Positions 45,715 through 55,277 of a DNA stretch of 64,000 bases are shown one piece after another; within the stretch, counting starts at the first letter, position 1, and each line of letters opens with the position of its first letter. The DNA is from Saprospiraceae bacterium (lineage in GTDB: Bacteria > Bacteroidota > Bacteroidia > Chitinophagales > Saprospiraceae). Under the pieces are notes generated by a model that saw nothing but the letters and a program-made list of their open reading frames with translations, was not told where the DNA came from and did not search any database. A program made the position numbers and the translations under genes. The stretch spans positions 1 to 64,000 of the forward strand of contig JADKCF010000002.1 of NCBI GenBank assembly GCA_016714765.1. The letters run 5' to 3'.

Positions 45715-47760
45715 ATGAATCCCTTTTTATCTCCATACGATACGGCATATGGTGTGCCTCCATTCGATATTATTAAAACACATCATTTTAAAACTGGTGT
45801 TAAGCTAGGGCTTGAAGAACAAAAAATGGAAATTTCAGCCATTACAGGCAATACTGAATTACCTGATTTCAATAATACGATACTTGCACTCGAACAATCA
45901 GGGCAGACACTAAAGAGGACAACTTCAGTAATGTACAATCTCTCTTATTCCAATACATCACCGGAGTTGCAGGTTATTATGCAAAAACTTGGTCCTACAT
46001 TGTCTGCTCACAGTGACAGCATCATTATGAACCCAAAACTGTTTTCAAAAATAAAATACTTATGGGATAACCGATACCAGCTGAAAATCAAAGGAGAAAA
46101 ACGGAGACTATTAGAGACGTATTACAAAAATTTTGTGCGTAACGGTGCCAATCTAACTACAGCTGATAAAAAAAGAGTTTCCCTAATCAATCAGCGACTC
46201 ACTGTATTAAGCCTCCAATTCAGTAAAAATATACTCGATATTATCAATGATTTCAGGCTGATTATTACCGATCCGAAAGACCTGAGTGGATTGCCGGAAG
46301 AAATTATAGCAACGGCCGCAGAGACGGCACTTACAGCAGGGTTAAAAAATACCTGGGTTTTTACACTTCAAAACGCCAGTGTGATTCCATTCCTTCAGTA
46401 TGCTGACAGCCGGGTACACAGACACTCTATCTGGTCTGCTTATGTCAATAAAGGCAATAACGGTGATACCTTTGACAATAATGAGATTGTAAAAGAGATG
46501 GTCAGGCTTCGTGCCGAAAAAGCGCGTTTGTTAGGATATAATAGCCATGCACATTATGTGCTCGAAAATCAAATGGCTAAAACACCGGATCAGGTGATGC
46601 AACTATTGAATAATTTGTGGTCTCCGGCATTGGAAATGGCAAAATCAGAAGCCGAAGCATTACAAACAATGATACATAAGGACGGACATGATTTTAAACT
46701 GGAAGCCTGGGATTGGAGATATTATGCTGAGAGATTGCGAAAAGAGAAGTACGATCTAGATGAAAATGACATCAAGCCATATTTTTCATTACAAAATGCT
46801 CTGAAAGGTGTTTTTAATGTTGCTGAAAAACTTTATAGTATTCAGTTTGTCAAAAAAACTTCACTTCCAGTTTATCATAGGGATGTAGAGGTTTATAAAG
46901 TCCAACAAAGTGATAGAAAAATTATTGGCATACTTTACCTGGATTTTTTTCCCAGAGATTCAAAGCAGGGAGGTGCATGGATGACGAGTTTTGTGGAACA
47001 ATACAAAATCAGGAATAAAAGAATTGTTCCTGTTATTTCGATTGTTTGTAATTTTACAAAGCCCTTAGGAGATATACCTTCTTTACTTACTTTTGATGAG
47101 GTTAATACATTATTTCACGAGTTCGGGCACGCCTTGCATGGTTTATTATCAAATGTAAGTTTTTCGTCTTTGGCAGGTACAAATGTGCCAACAGACTTTG
47201 TGGAATTACCATCCCAAATCATGGAAAACTGGAGCTCTGAGCCAGAAATACTAAAAAATTATGCTTTTCATTATATTACTGGAAAAGTTCTACCCGATCA
47301 CTTAATACAAAAGATGGAATCAAGCAGCAAGTATGGACAGGGCTTTGCTACCGTGGAATATCTGGCTGCTTCTATTTTGGACATGTCATTTCATACCATG
47401 GCGGATGGAGTTATAGATGATGTAAAACAGTTTGAAAATGACGTACTTCAAAAGATAGGTTTATTACCACAGATAATTTCGAGGTACCGAAGTACTTATT
47501 TCAGCCATATTTTTGCCGGTGGATATTCATCAGGATATTACAGTTATATATGGTCAGAAGTCCTGGATGCAGATGCTTATTCAGTGTTTAAAACAAAAGG
47601 ACTTTTTGACCAACAAACGGCCCATTCTTTTTGTCAAAATATACTAAAAAAAGGAGGATCTGCAGATCCGATGAAGCTGTATGTAAAATTCAGGGGCAAA
47701 AAACCGGATACAGAAGCTATGCTTGAAAAGAGAGGTCTGGTATTACAAAAAGTGGATTAA
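45715..47760 (+). CDS. M3-family zinc metallopeptidase (oligopeptidase/Dcp-like)
   Basis: A 681-residue peptidase that degrades short peptides. The zinc site H468-EFGH is seen in LFHEFGHALHG, with the downstream glutamate in the DFVELPSQIMENW segment. The FTRVEYL-like and YSSGYYSYIWSEVLDADA blocks place it near peptidyl-dipeptidase Dcp/oligopeptidase A. No signal peptide, so cytoplasmic. It follows the MazG-like gene closely. Confidence 0.92.
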   Translation: MNPFLSPYDTAYGVPPFDIIKTHHFKTGVKLGLEEQKMEISAITGNTELPDFNNTILALEQSGQTLKRTTSVMYNLSYSNTSPELQVIMQKLGPTLSAHSDSIIMNPKLFSKIKYLWDNRYQLKIKGEKRRLLETYYKNFVRNGANLTTADKKRVSLINQRLTVLSLQFSKNILDIINDFRLIITDPKDLSGLPEEIIATAAETALTAGLKNTWVFTLQNASVIPFLQYADSRVHRHSIWSAYVNKGNNGDTFDNNEIVKEMVRLRAEKARLLGYNSHAHYVLENQMAKTPDQVMQLLNNLWSPALEMAKSEAEALQTMIHKDGHDFKLEAWDWRYYAERLRKEKYDLDENDIKPYFSLQNALKGVFNVAEKLYSIQFVKKTSLPVYHRDVEVYKVQQSDRKIIGILYLDFFPRDSKQGGAWMTSFVEQYKIRNKRIVPVISIVCNFTKPLGDIPSLLTFDEVNTLFHEFGHALHGLLSNVSFSSLAGTNVPTDFVELPSQIMENWSSEPEILKNYAFHYITGKVLPDHLIQKMESSSKYGQGFATVEYLAASILDMSFHTMADGVIDDVKQFENDVLQKIGLLPQIISRYRSTYFSHIFAGGYSSGYYSYIWSEVLDADAYSVFKTKGLFDQQTAHSFCQNILKKGGSADPMKLYVKFRGKKPDTEAMLEKRGLVLQKVD

Positions 47761-47791
47761 ACATGAAAAATTTACTTTTTATAATAATTCA

Positions 47792-47823
47792 TTTGGAAAT
47801 TTCGTCACTATCAGATATGTTTG
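47792..47823 (+). promoter_or_regulatory. promoter of the aromatic amino acid operon
   Basis: TTTG (47792-47795) and TATGTTTG (47816-47823) with a 20-base spacer fit the Bacteroidota consensus very well. The transcript should start around 47828-47831, almost at the leader-peptide ATG. Confidence 0.7.
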
Positions 47824-47827
47824 CACA

Positions 47828-47896
47828 ATGAATAGTAATCATTCCACATTTGCGGTTTTTTATTTTTGGTACTTCTGTTTCTGTAATACGAGGTAA
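47828..47896 (+). CDS. Phe/Tyr/Trp-rich leader peptide (pheL-like)
   Basis: A 22-codon reading frame too short for usual gene finders. Residues 8-18 read FAVFYFWYFCF: five Phe, two Tyr and one Trp in 11 positions. Such stretches are the hallmark of attenuator leader peptides: when charged tRNA-Phe/Tyr is scarce the ribosome stalls here. The ATG lies five bases after the -7 element, so the peptide may be translated from a leaderless mRNA. Its TAA overlaps the first arm of the antiterminator, and a terminator follows before the biosynthetic genes. Confidence 0.85.
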   Translation: MNSNHSTFAVFYFWYFCFCNTR

Positions 47897-47946
47897 CAGG
47901 GCTTTATTAGTAAATGTGAATAATATAATAAAAGGAGTTCTGTTAC
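47893..47946 (+). promoter_or_regulatory. antiterminator stem of the attenuator
   Basis: GTAACAGGGC (47893-47902), which includes the leader stop codon, can pair over ten bases (two G-U) with GTTCTGTTAC (47937-47946). The latter contains the 5' arm of the terminator's upper stem, so only one of the two structures can form. Confidence 0.75.
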
Positions 47947-47968
47947 AAAAACAGGCTCCTTTTTTTTT
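47931..47968 (+). terminator. attenuator terminator before pheA
   Basis: AAAGGAG (47931-47937) and CTGTT (47940-47944) pair with AACAG (47950-47954) and CTCCTTT (47956-47962), followed by an unbroken T run. It ends 22 bases before the pheA ATG and is a typical intrinsic terminator. Confidence 0.88.
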
Positions 47969-47990
47969 AAACCAATAATTTTTTTGCATC

Positions 47991-50057
47991 ATGAAAAACG
48001 ATAGATGTTTACGAGTGGCGATCCAGGGCTACCCTGGTTCATTTCACGATTTGGCTGCGAGAAAATTTTGGCCAGACACTGATCTGGTATTAATCCCAGC
48101 TGACTCATTTGACATATTGGCGACGTTGCTTAGAGAAAACAAGGCAGATATTGCTGTCATGGCTATAGAGAATTCGATAGCCGGAACGATTCTTCAGAAT
48201 TACAGGATTCTCAGGGAAAATGGCTTTTGGGTTAGCGGAGATATCTATTTAAAAATTCAGCACAACCTGATTGCAATAAAAGGTACTTCGTTGGAAGATA
48301 TCAGACAGGTGTCATCACATCCGATGGCCATCAATCAATGCAGACACTTTTTAGGTCAATATCCACACTGGAAGCTCATTGAGTCTGAAGATACAGCACT
48401 AAGTGCCAGTCATGTTGCTGAAAAGAATAAGAATACAAAAGCATGTATAGCGAGTGAAGGGGCGGCATCATTATATGGTCTGGACATACTGGCTCGAAGT
48501 ATAGAAACTAATAAAACCAATTATACCCGATTTTTTATCGTAAATAAGCAGCCGGTTAAGGTCGCAGAAAATGCAGATAAAGCTTCTGTTTACATAAGAG
48601 TGCCAGATCAGAAAGGTCAGTTGCTGAAAGTACTTCAGGTCATTCAGGATCATGGGCTCAATATGAGTAAACTGCAATCTTTTCCCGTTATAGGTAGTTT
48701 CAGAGAATATTTTTTTCATCTGGATATTGAGTTTGATCATATTTCTCAATACCATGGACTGAAAGAAGACCTATTGTGTCTAACTTTCGAATATGATGAA
48801 ACAGGAATTTATAAGAGAGCGGATATCACCTATACTCGAAAAACAACAAAATTTCACCACATTATGATATCATCGGCTAGTCGTCTCAATGATGTTACCA
48901 CATATTATTTTGTCCGCAGACTGGCAGAAATCGATACTATGAATAAAGATGGTGGAGCTATGGTCATCAATCTTGGTATTGGTAGTCCCGATTTGCTGCC
49001 TCCGGCTTCCGTCACACAAAAACTTATCAGTGCTTTGGACGCTGGAGATGCCCACAAATATCAGTCATATAAGGGAATTCCCGCTTTAAGAAAAGCGTTT
49101 TCTATATGGTACAACACGCATTTTAATGTTGTAATCAACCCGGATACACAGGTATTGCCATTGATTGGTTCCAAAGAAGGAGTCATGCATGTGAGTATGT
49201 CATTTTTAGATCCGGGAGACGAAGTCCTTGTACCCAATCCCGGATATCCTTCATACTCTATGTGTACCCGTTTGGCAGGAGGTACACCCGTAGATATGCC
49301 CCTTATAGAACGTCTTGACTGGAAGCCGGATCTGACGGCCTTATCAAAAAAGGATCTCAGTAAGGTAAAACTCATGTGGCTCAATTACCCCAATATGCCT
49401 ACCGGTGTTAAAGCAAATCTTACGTTTTTTAATGAGGTAGTTAGTTTTGCAAAACAGTATAATATTCTCATCTGCCATGATAATCCATACACGTTAATAC
49501 TAAATGATCATCCGTTGAGTATCTTCAATGCTGCAGGTGCAGAAGACGTGGCTCTGGAACTTATATCTTTGAGCAAATGCTATAACATGGCTGGCTGGCG
49601 AGTAGGTGGGATCATAGGTGCAAAACCATACATCGATACTATTATGACCTTTAAAAGCAATATGGACTCAGGTATGTTTAAGCCGGTACAGGAAGCTGCT
49701 GCTGTAGCACTTGGTATGGACAGTGACTGGACTGATGTTCTGAATGCCGAATATCAAAAGCGAAAAGACGGAGCCTGCGAAATCATGGAATTGCTCGACC
49801 TTGAATATGATAAAAATGGTGCTGGTCTTTTTGTTTGGGGAAAAATAAAAGATCCGTCTGTCACCGGTGATATGCTGGCTGATAAATTACTTTATGAGGC
49901 GAGGGTGTTTATTACACCGGGACACATCTTTGGCACTCAGGGAAACCAGTATCTCAGAATATCTCTTTGCAGCCCCGTGGAAGAAATGGAAGCTGCTGCC
50001 TATAGAATAAGAACCGGGTTTAATATCCAGACGACTTCTAAAACGGTAAAATCATGA
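47991..50057 (+). CDS. pheA: prephenate dehydratase fused to a class I aminotransferase
   Basis: A 688-residue protein. Residues 1-185 are prephenate dehydratase (IQGYPGSFHDLAARKFW, MAIENSIAGTI, NYTRFFIV), about 200-280 an ACT domain for Phe binding (DQKGQLLKVLQVIQDHGLNMSKLQSFP), and 292-688 a PLP aminotransferase with Lys529 in SLSKCYNMAGWR. Together they would turn prephenate into phenylalanine. M292 (48864) is where the stand-alone aminotransferase of relatives begins. An A5 run at 48839-48843 with one base fewer would end the dehydratase at an ATGA overlap, so the fusion could be a sequencing artefact. Confidence 0.85.
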   Translation: MKNDRCLRVAIQGYPGSFHDLAARKFWPDTDLVLIPADSFDILATLLRENKADIAVMAIENSIAGTILQNYRILRENGFWVSGDIYLKIQHNLIAIKGTSLEDIRQVSSHPMAINQCRHFLGQYPHWKLIESEDTALSASHVAEKNKNTKACIASEGAASLYGLDILARSIETNKTNYTRFFIVNKQPVKVAENADKASVYIRVPDQKGQLLKVLQVIQDHGLNMSKLQSFPVIGSFREYFFHLDIEFDHISQYHGLKEDLLCLTFEYDETGIYKRADITYTRKTTKFHHIMISSASRLNDVTTYYFVRRLAEIDTMNKDGGAMVINLGIGSPDLLPPASVTQKLISALDAGDAHKYQSYKGIPALRKAFSIWYNTHFNVVINPDTQVLPLIGSKEGVMHVSMSFLDPGDEVLVPNPGYPSYSMCTRLAGGTPVDMPLIERLDWKPDLTALSKKDLSKVKLMWLNYPNMPTGVKANLTFFNEVVSFAKQYNILICHDNPYTLILNDHPLSIFNAAGAEDVALELISLSKCYNMAGWRVGGIIGAKPYIDTIMTFKSNMDSGMFKPVQEAAAVALGMDSDWTDVLNAEYQKRKDGACEIMELLDLEYDKNGAGLFVWGKIKDPSVTGDMLADKLLYEARVFITPGHIFGTQGNQYLRISLCSPVEEMEAAAYRIRTGFNIQTTSKTVKS

Positions 50058-50893
50058 AGATAACAGTAATCGGACTGGGTTTGATCGGTGGATCTATTGC
50101 AAAAGATCTCAAGTCACAGATGAATGTTCATGTTTGTGGGGTAGATGAGTCTTCTGATCATACCAAATTAGCTTTGGAAATGGGTTTGGTCCATTCAATA
50201 GCGACATTGGATGAAGGCTTGAATGGCGCAGAAATAGTAATCATTTCGATACCGGTAGATAAAATAGAAGTATTACTGAAGATTGTATTGGATAAAATAG
50301 GGGAGCGTACCACAGTGATAGACGTTGGTTCAACAAAAGCACAAATTTGCCATACGATCAGTGACCACAGAAAACGAAGCAGATTTGTAGCAGCACACCC
50401 TCTGGCCGGAACCGAGTTTTCCGGACCGACAGCAGCACTTAAGGGACTTTTTCAAGACAAAAAAAACATCATTTGTGAAAGTGAAAAGTCTGCCCCTGAT
50501 TCGATTGATACTGCTTTGCGATTGTTTGAAAGCCTAGGCATGTTCACCACTTTTATGACTCCGGACGAGCATGATAAACATTTGGCGTATGTATCTCACT
50601 TGTCGCATGTCAGTTCATTTATGTTGGGGCTGACCGTTTTAGATATAGAGAAAGACGAAAAACAGATTTTTGATCTGGCTGGCACAGGTTTTGCAAGTAC
50701 AGTCAGACTTGCCAAGAGTAATCCAAAAACATGGTCAGCCATTTTTGGTAAAAACAAAAAATATCTTGTCGAGGCACTTGACAGTTACATTTTACATCTT
50801 GAAAATTTCAGAAAACACATTGAAGAAAATAATATTGCCGCCATAGAAGAGCTAATCACTGCAAGTAATGACATCAAAAGAATATTGAAATAA
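50054..50893 (+). CDS. tyrA: prephenate dehydrogenase
   Basis: Oxidative decarboxylation of prephenate (or arogenate) for tyrosine synthesis; 279 residues. NAD-binding GLGLIGGSIAKDLK at the start, HPLAGTEFSGP in the active site and the helical dimer domain after about 170. It overlaps the stop of the previous gene by four bases (ATGA), so translation is coupled. Confidence 0.93.
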   Translation: MKITVIGLGLIGGSIAKDLKSQMNVHVCGVDESSDHTKLALEMGLVHSIATLDEGLNGAEIVIISIPVDKIEVLLKIVLDKIGERTTVIDVGSTKAQICHTISDHRKRSRFVAAHPLAGTEFSGPTAALKGLFQDKKNIICESEKSAPDSIDTALRLFESLGMFTTFMTPDEHDKHLAYVSHLSHVSSFMLGLTVLDIEKDEKQIFDLAGTGFASTVRLAKSNPKTWSAIFGKNKKYLVEALDSYILHLENFRKHIEENNIAAIEELITASNDIKRILK

Positions 50894-50928
50894 TTAATAA
50901 TACATAAGAATCTAAAAAATAACATATC

Positions 50929-51990
50929 ATGAATTGGATCAACAACGGTAAAAAACCCATACTCATAGCAGGACCTTGCAGTGCTGAGACAGAAGAGCAA
51001 GTCATACAGACTGCCACCAGGCTTTTTCGCACAGGTAAAGTAGATGTGCTGAGAGCCGGTATTTGGAAACCGCGTACACGGCCCGGTGCATTTGAAGGTA
51101 TTGGTACTAAGGGTTTGCCTTGGCTGCAAAAAGCGAAAGAACTTACCGGGCTTCCTGTAGCTGTCGAAGTAGCTAAGGCATCTCATGTCGAACTTTGTTT
51201 GGAATTTGGTATTGATATTTTATGGATCGGGGCACGTACCACGGTAAATCCTTTTGCTGTTCAGGAAATAGCAGACTCGCTGAAAGGGGTTGATATTCCA
51301 GTTTTACTAAAAAACCCTATCAATCCTGACCTGGCACTTTGGCTGGGAGGAATGGAACGTTTGCAAAATGCGGGTCTTACCAAATTAGGAGCGATACATC
51401 GTGGTTTTTCATCAGCGGGAGAAAAGATATACAGAAACAGGCCGCAGTGGCAGATAGCCATAGATTTCAAAACAGCTATGCCTGAACTCCCCATGATCAA
51501 TGACCCGAGCCATATCACCGGAAGACGGGATTTGCTTTTTAAAGTGGCACAAAAGGCTATGGACCTAAACTTTGACGGCTTGATGATCGAGTCGCACGTC
51601 AATCCTGATGCCGCCTGGAGTGATGCAGCACAACAGATTACACCGGAAGTTTACGGACAGTTGATCAGCGATCTTGTCATCAGGGAATATGATCCTATAA
51701 ATCTCAAAGAAAAAACAAAACTCGATCGGCTGCGTAAGGAAATAGACATGATTGACGAAGAAATAATGAGCATACTGGCTTCAAGGATGAAGATAGCACG
51801 GGAGATTGGAAGTTTTAAGAAAGATAATAACATGACCATTCTACAAAATGACAGATGGCAGGAAGTATTGCATAAGTTTGTAGATCGAGGTACGCAGAAC
51901 GGACTAAGCGAAGATTTTATCACCCGGGTAATCAAGTCTATTCATGATGAGAGTATCGAGCAACAAGAAAAGGTGATGACTGGTGAGTAA
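50929..51990 (+). CDS. aroF: bifunctional DAHP synthase / AroQ chorismate mutase
   Basis: First step of the shikimate route plus conversion of chorismate to prephenate. Residues 1-250 are a DAHP synthase of the KDO8P-synthase-like type (IAGPCSAETEEQV, RAGIWKPRTRPGAFEG, PMINDPSHITGRRDL), and about 262-345 an AroQ chorismate mutase (LDRLRKEIDMIDEEIMSILASRMKIA is its first helix, in two parts). This fusion is usual in Bacteroidota. The mutase supplies prephenate to the two upstream gene products. Third gene of the attenuated operon. Confidence 0.93.
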   Translation: MNWINNGKKPILIAGPCSAETEEQVIQTATRLFRTGKVDVLRAGIWKPRTRPGAFEGIGTKGLPWLQKAKELTGLPVAVEVAKASHVELCLEFGIDILWIGARTTVNPFAVQEIADSLKGVDIPVLLKNPINPDLALWLGGMERLQNAGLTKLGAIHRGFSSAGEKIYRNRPQWQIAIDFKTAMPELPMINDPSHITGRRDLLFKVAQKAMDLNFDGLMIESHVNPDAAWSDAAQQITPEVYGQLISDLVIREYDPINLKEKTKLDRLRKEIDMIDEEIMSILASRMKIAREIGSFKKDNNMTILQNDRWQEVLHKFVDRGTQNGLSEDFITRVIKSIHDESIEQQEKVMTGE

Positions 51991-52052
51991 CATAACTTAT
52001 TGGTATAAAGAAGGCCTTATCTGTGTACCCAGAATATGATTTTGTTTTCAGA

Positions 52053-53369
52053 TTACTCTTCTATCCGTTCTATCTGTGCTCCCAAAGCATTGAGTCTGCC
52101 ATCGATATTCTGATATCCCCGGTCTATCTGGCTTATGTTGGAAATGATACTTTCACTTTTTGCAGATAAAGCAGCTATCAATAGTGATACCCCGGCGCGT
52201 ATGTCCGGAGAGCTCATTCTGATACCCCTTAGCTGGAATTTTCTTTCAAGACCTATAACTGTAGCCCTATGAGGATCACAAAGTATGATTTGAGCACCCA
52301 TGTCTATCAGTTTATCTACAAAAAACAAGCGACTCTCAAACATCTTCTGATGAATTAGGATACTGCCTTTGGCCTGTGTAGCAACAACCAGTATGATACT
52401 CAGCAGATCTGGCGTAAATCCGGGCCAGGGCGCATCATAAATAGTCATAATAGATCCATCGATAAAGCTTTGAATCTCATATACCTCCTGAGCAGGTATA
52501 TAGAGGTTATCTCCCTGGATGTCGATCTGAATACCCAGTTTTTCGAAAGTATTAGGTATAATACCCAGATTGGGCACGGAGACATTTGTTATGGTCAGAC
52601 TTGACTGTGTCATAGCAGCCAATCCTATAAAACTTCCGATTTCTATCATATCAGGAAGTATGGTATGTTCAGTTCCTCCGAGACTGTCTACACCATGAAT
52701 GGTCAATAAATTGGAACCAACACCTGAAATGCGCGCACCCATGTTGTTGAGCATTTTGCACAATTGCTGAAGATATGGCTCACATGCAGCATTATAGATT
52801 TGAGTTATTCCTTCAGCCATAACAGCAGCCATAAGTACATTGGCGGTACCGGTGACGGAGATTTCGTCCATCAGGATGAAAGTCCCATGCAGTCTCTCAG
52901 CTGCTATATAATACTGGTCGCCATCTTCGTTATAATGAAAAGATGCACCCAGTTTTTCGAATCCCAGAAAATGTGTGTCCAGTCTTCGTCGACCTATCTT
53001 ATCACCTCCGGGCTTAGGTAAGAATGCTTTTTTGTATCTCGCTAAAAGAGGTCCAAGCAACATCACAGAACCTCTTATCCTCTTTGCATTTTCCTGATAT
53101 TCGGGTGACGATAAGTGATCAGTATCGATGTCATCTGCCTGAAATGTATAGTCGTTTGTATTTTGTTTTTCTACTTTTACTCCCAAACCTTTGAGCAATT
53201 CTATTTGCTTCTGTATATCAAGGATATCGGGAATATTTTTAATTGTTACTTTTTTATCGGTCAATAAAACAGCACTAACGATTTGTAACGCTTCGTTTTT
53301 GGCCCCCTGTGGCTGAATAGAACCGGAAAGATGGGCATTGCCCTGTACTCTGAATGCTTGATTGGACAT
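52053..53369 (-). CDS. murA: UDP-N-acetylglucosamine 1-carboxyvinyltransferase, Asp variant
   Basis: First committed step of peptidoglycan synthesis: adds enolpyruvate to UDP-GlcNAc. It has 438 residues with the EPSP-synthase-like fold. The active-site loop reads PKPGGDKIGRRRLDTH: the Cys of E. coli MurA (C115, the fosfomycin target) is Asp (D123) here. Such Asp enzymes are active and intrinsically fosfomycin-resistant in Chlamydia, Mycobacterium and Borrelia. Convergent with the aromatic operon. Confidence 0.93.
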   Translation of the reverse strand: MSNQAFRVQGNAHLSGSIQPQGAKNEALQIVSAVLLTDKKVTIKNIPDILDIQKQIELLKGLGVKVEKQNTNDYTFQADDIDTDHLSSPEYQENAKRIRGSVMLLGPLLARYKKAFLPKPGGDKIGRRRLDTHFLGFEKLGASFHYNEDGDQYYIAAERLHGTFILMDEISVTGTANVLMAAVMAEGITQIYNAACEPYLQQLCKMLNNMGARISGVGSNLLTIHGVDSLGGTEHTILPDMIEIGSFIGLAAMTQSSLTITNVSVPNLGIIPNTFEKLGIQIDIQGDNLYIPAQEVYEIQSFIDGSIMTIYDAPWPGFTPDLLSIILVVATQAKGSILIHQKMFESRLFFVDKLIDMGAQIILCDPHRATVIGLERKFQLRGIRMSSPDIRAGVSLLIAALSAKSESIISNISQIDRGYQNIDGRLNALGAQIERIEE

Positions 53370-53557
53370 ATGTGATGACTGTTCGCTTTGATTGAAAGCC
53401 CAAATATATTATTATATTTTATCATATAACACAATAATTATTAAAAAAGTGGCTCAGAAGTAAAGCAAAATTTTATAAAGACATATGATACAGCGACTAA
53501 ATGGTTGTTATATCATAGTTTGGCATGATTTTTCACCACTATTTTTAGAATATGGCA

Positions 53558-54504
53558 TCACACATCACTGTGTCTTTCCCAGTAGTTTTGATCTTCTACT
53601 TCTTCCAGCAGCCCCAGATAATTCTGGTATCTTATGTGACTGATTTCTCCTGACTCTACCGCAGCTTTAATGGCACATTTAGGTTCATTGCGATGCGTAC
53701 AGTTGGCAAACTTACATTGGTTGGCTATGGCAAAAATTCTTTGAAGTTGTGAGCAATGTCCATGACTTCCAGGTGAGTAAATGCGATGGTCTTGATACCA
53801 GGGGTGTCGATGATGTGCCCTCCAAAACTCAGGTCAAACATCTCTGCAAACGTGGTAGTATGCTGACCTTTGCCAGAAAAATCTGATATTTCCTCTGTGC
53901 GAAGATGAAGAGTGGGTTCGATGGCATTGACAAGTGTGGATTTTCCTACACCGGACTGTCCTGCTATAAGTGTGGTTTTATCTTTCAATAAAGTCTGAAT
54001 CTCTTTCAAACCTTCTTTTGTCACGGATGACGCTTTAATGACAAGATGACCAATTTTTGTGTAAATTTTTTTAAGTTCTTCATAATATAAGTCGTCGGCC
54101 ACAGTGTTTATATCTGACTTGTTGAATACTATAATCGCCGGAATGGAGTAGGGCTCTGTCATGATGAGAAACCGGTCAATAAACCCAACTTTCAGATTAG
54201 GGTCCCTCATAGTGACTATAAGTAAAACCTGATCGACATTGCTGGCCAGAAAGTGTAACTGGTGCTTTTTACGCGGAGACTGTCTTACGATATAGTTTTT
54301 ACGAAGTGAGATAGACTTTATGATACCTCTTATCTCGTCAGAGTCTTCCATCTCCAGTGTGACTTCGTCCCCTACGGCAATCGGATTAGTAAGTTTTAAC
54401 CCGTCGAGTTTTATTTTCCCAGCTATACGGCTTTTAATGATTTCTCCATCTGGTAGTCTGACATTGTACCAGCTTCCCGTGGATTTTATGACTATGCCCG
54501 TCAT
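53558..54504 (-). pseudogene. rsgA: ribosome small-subunit GTPase RsgA, frameshifted
   Basis: Circularly permuted GTPase for 30S maturation: OB domain (about 1-70), G domain with NKSD, GQSGVGKST and DTPG in permuted order, then a zinc domain. The open frame (53725-54504) stops at FKEFLP before the zinc domain. The other frame continues AIANQCKFANCTHRNEPKC (the Cys/His zinc site) and ends at 53558. One more base in the A5 run 53732-53736 joins them as FKEFFAIANQCKF. Its conservation and the perfect tail argue for a sequencing slip. Confidence 0.88.
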
Positions 54505-55277
54505 TGAAAGGCTGAAGCTTTTGGTTGTGTAGCCTGAGAGTGTACTGCCTGGGCTATATCCCTGATCAGCATAGGATCTTTTTCTATTGCGTTACCGACT
54601 ACGATGACATCTGCCCCAGCTTTGGCATTGGCAGCCGCTTTTTCGGGAGTAGAGATCCCACCACCTACTATCAATGGTATATTTATGCCTCCACTTACTG
54701 TATTGATCATCGATTCAGATATAGGATTTTTTGCACCGCTACCGGCATCCATATAAATTTGTTTGAGGCCCAGCATTTCTCCGGCCATGGCAGTGCACAA
54801 AGCAATGTCATCTTTATTAGATGGGATAGGGTTGGTATTGCTCATATACTGCACACTGGTCATGATACCACCATCTATCAGCATATATCCTGTAGGAATG
54901 ATCTCCAAAGGACTGACTTTTAAAAACGGGGCTGTGATCACGTGTTTACCTATGAGGAGGTCAGCATTTCTTCCTGAAATAAGGGATAAAAACAATAATC
55001 CGTCTGCTTTATAACTTAATTGGAATGAATTGCCGGGAAAAAGTATCATAGGAATATGGCACATTTCTTTCATAGATTTAAGGACATAGTCCAGCATATC
55101 ATTGACGACTAAACTTCCACCAATAAAAAAGTAATCTACTCCGGCTTCTACCGACATTTCCAACACTTTGCTGATTTTTCCCAAGCGTACCTTGTCAGGG
55201 TCGATCAGCACGACAAATTTTTTTCCGCCAGTATTCTTAGCTTCTAAAAAACGAGCATATAAATTATTATTGACCAT
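54501..55277 (-). CDS. geranylgeranylglyceryl phosphate synthase-like (PcrB/GGGPS)
   Basis: A TIM-barrel prenyltransferase of 258 residues that joins a long prenyl diphosphate to sn-glycerol-1-phosphate, the first ether bond of archaeal-type lipids. Blocks: VVLIDPDK, FIGGSLV, YMDAGSGA and IVGGGIST with GADVIVVGNAIE (phosphate site). Group II bacterial relatives from Bacteroidota are known, but their end product is unsettled. It overlaps rsgA by four bases. Confidence 0.88.
   Translation of the reverse strand: MVNNNLYARFLEAKNTGGKKFVVLIDPDKVRLGKISKVLEMSVEAGVDYFFIGGSLVVNDMLDYVLKSMKEMCHIPMILFPGNSFQLSYKADGLLFLSLISGRNADLLIGKHVITAPFLKVSPLEIIPTGYMLIDGGIMTSVQYMSNTNPIPSNKDDIALCTAMAGEMLGLKQIYMDAGSGAKNPISESMINTVSGGINIPLIVGGGISTPEKAAANAKAGADVIVVGNAIEKDPMLIRDIAQAVHSQATQPKASAFQ

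Noticed and set aside
47789..47992. A 67-codon minus-strand frame before pheA
   Set aside because: It is antisense to the leader peptide and the terminator, which explain this stretch better.
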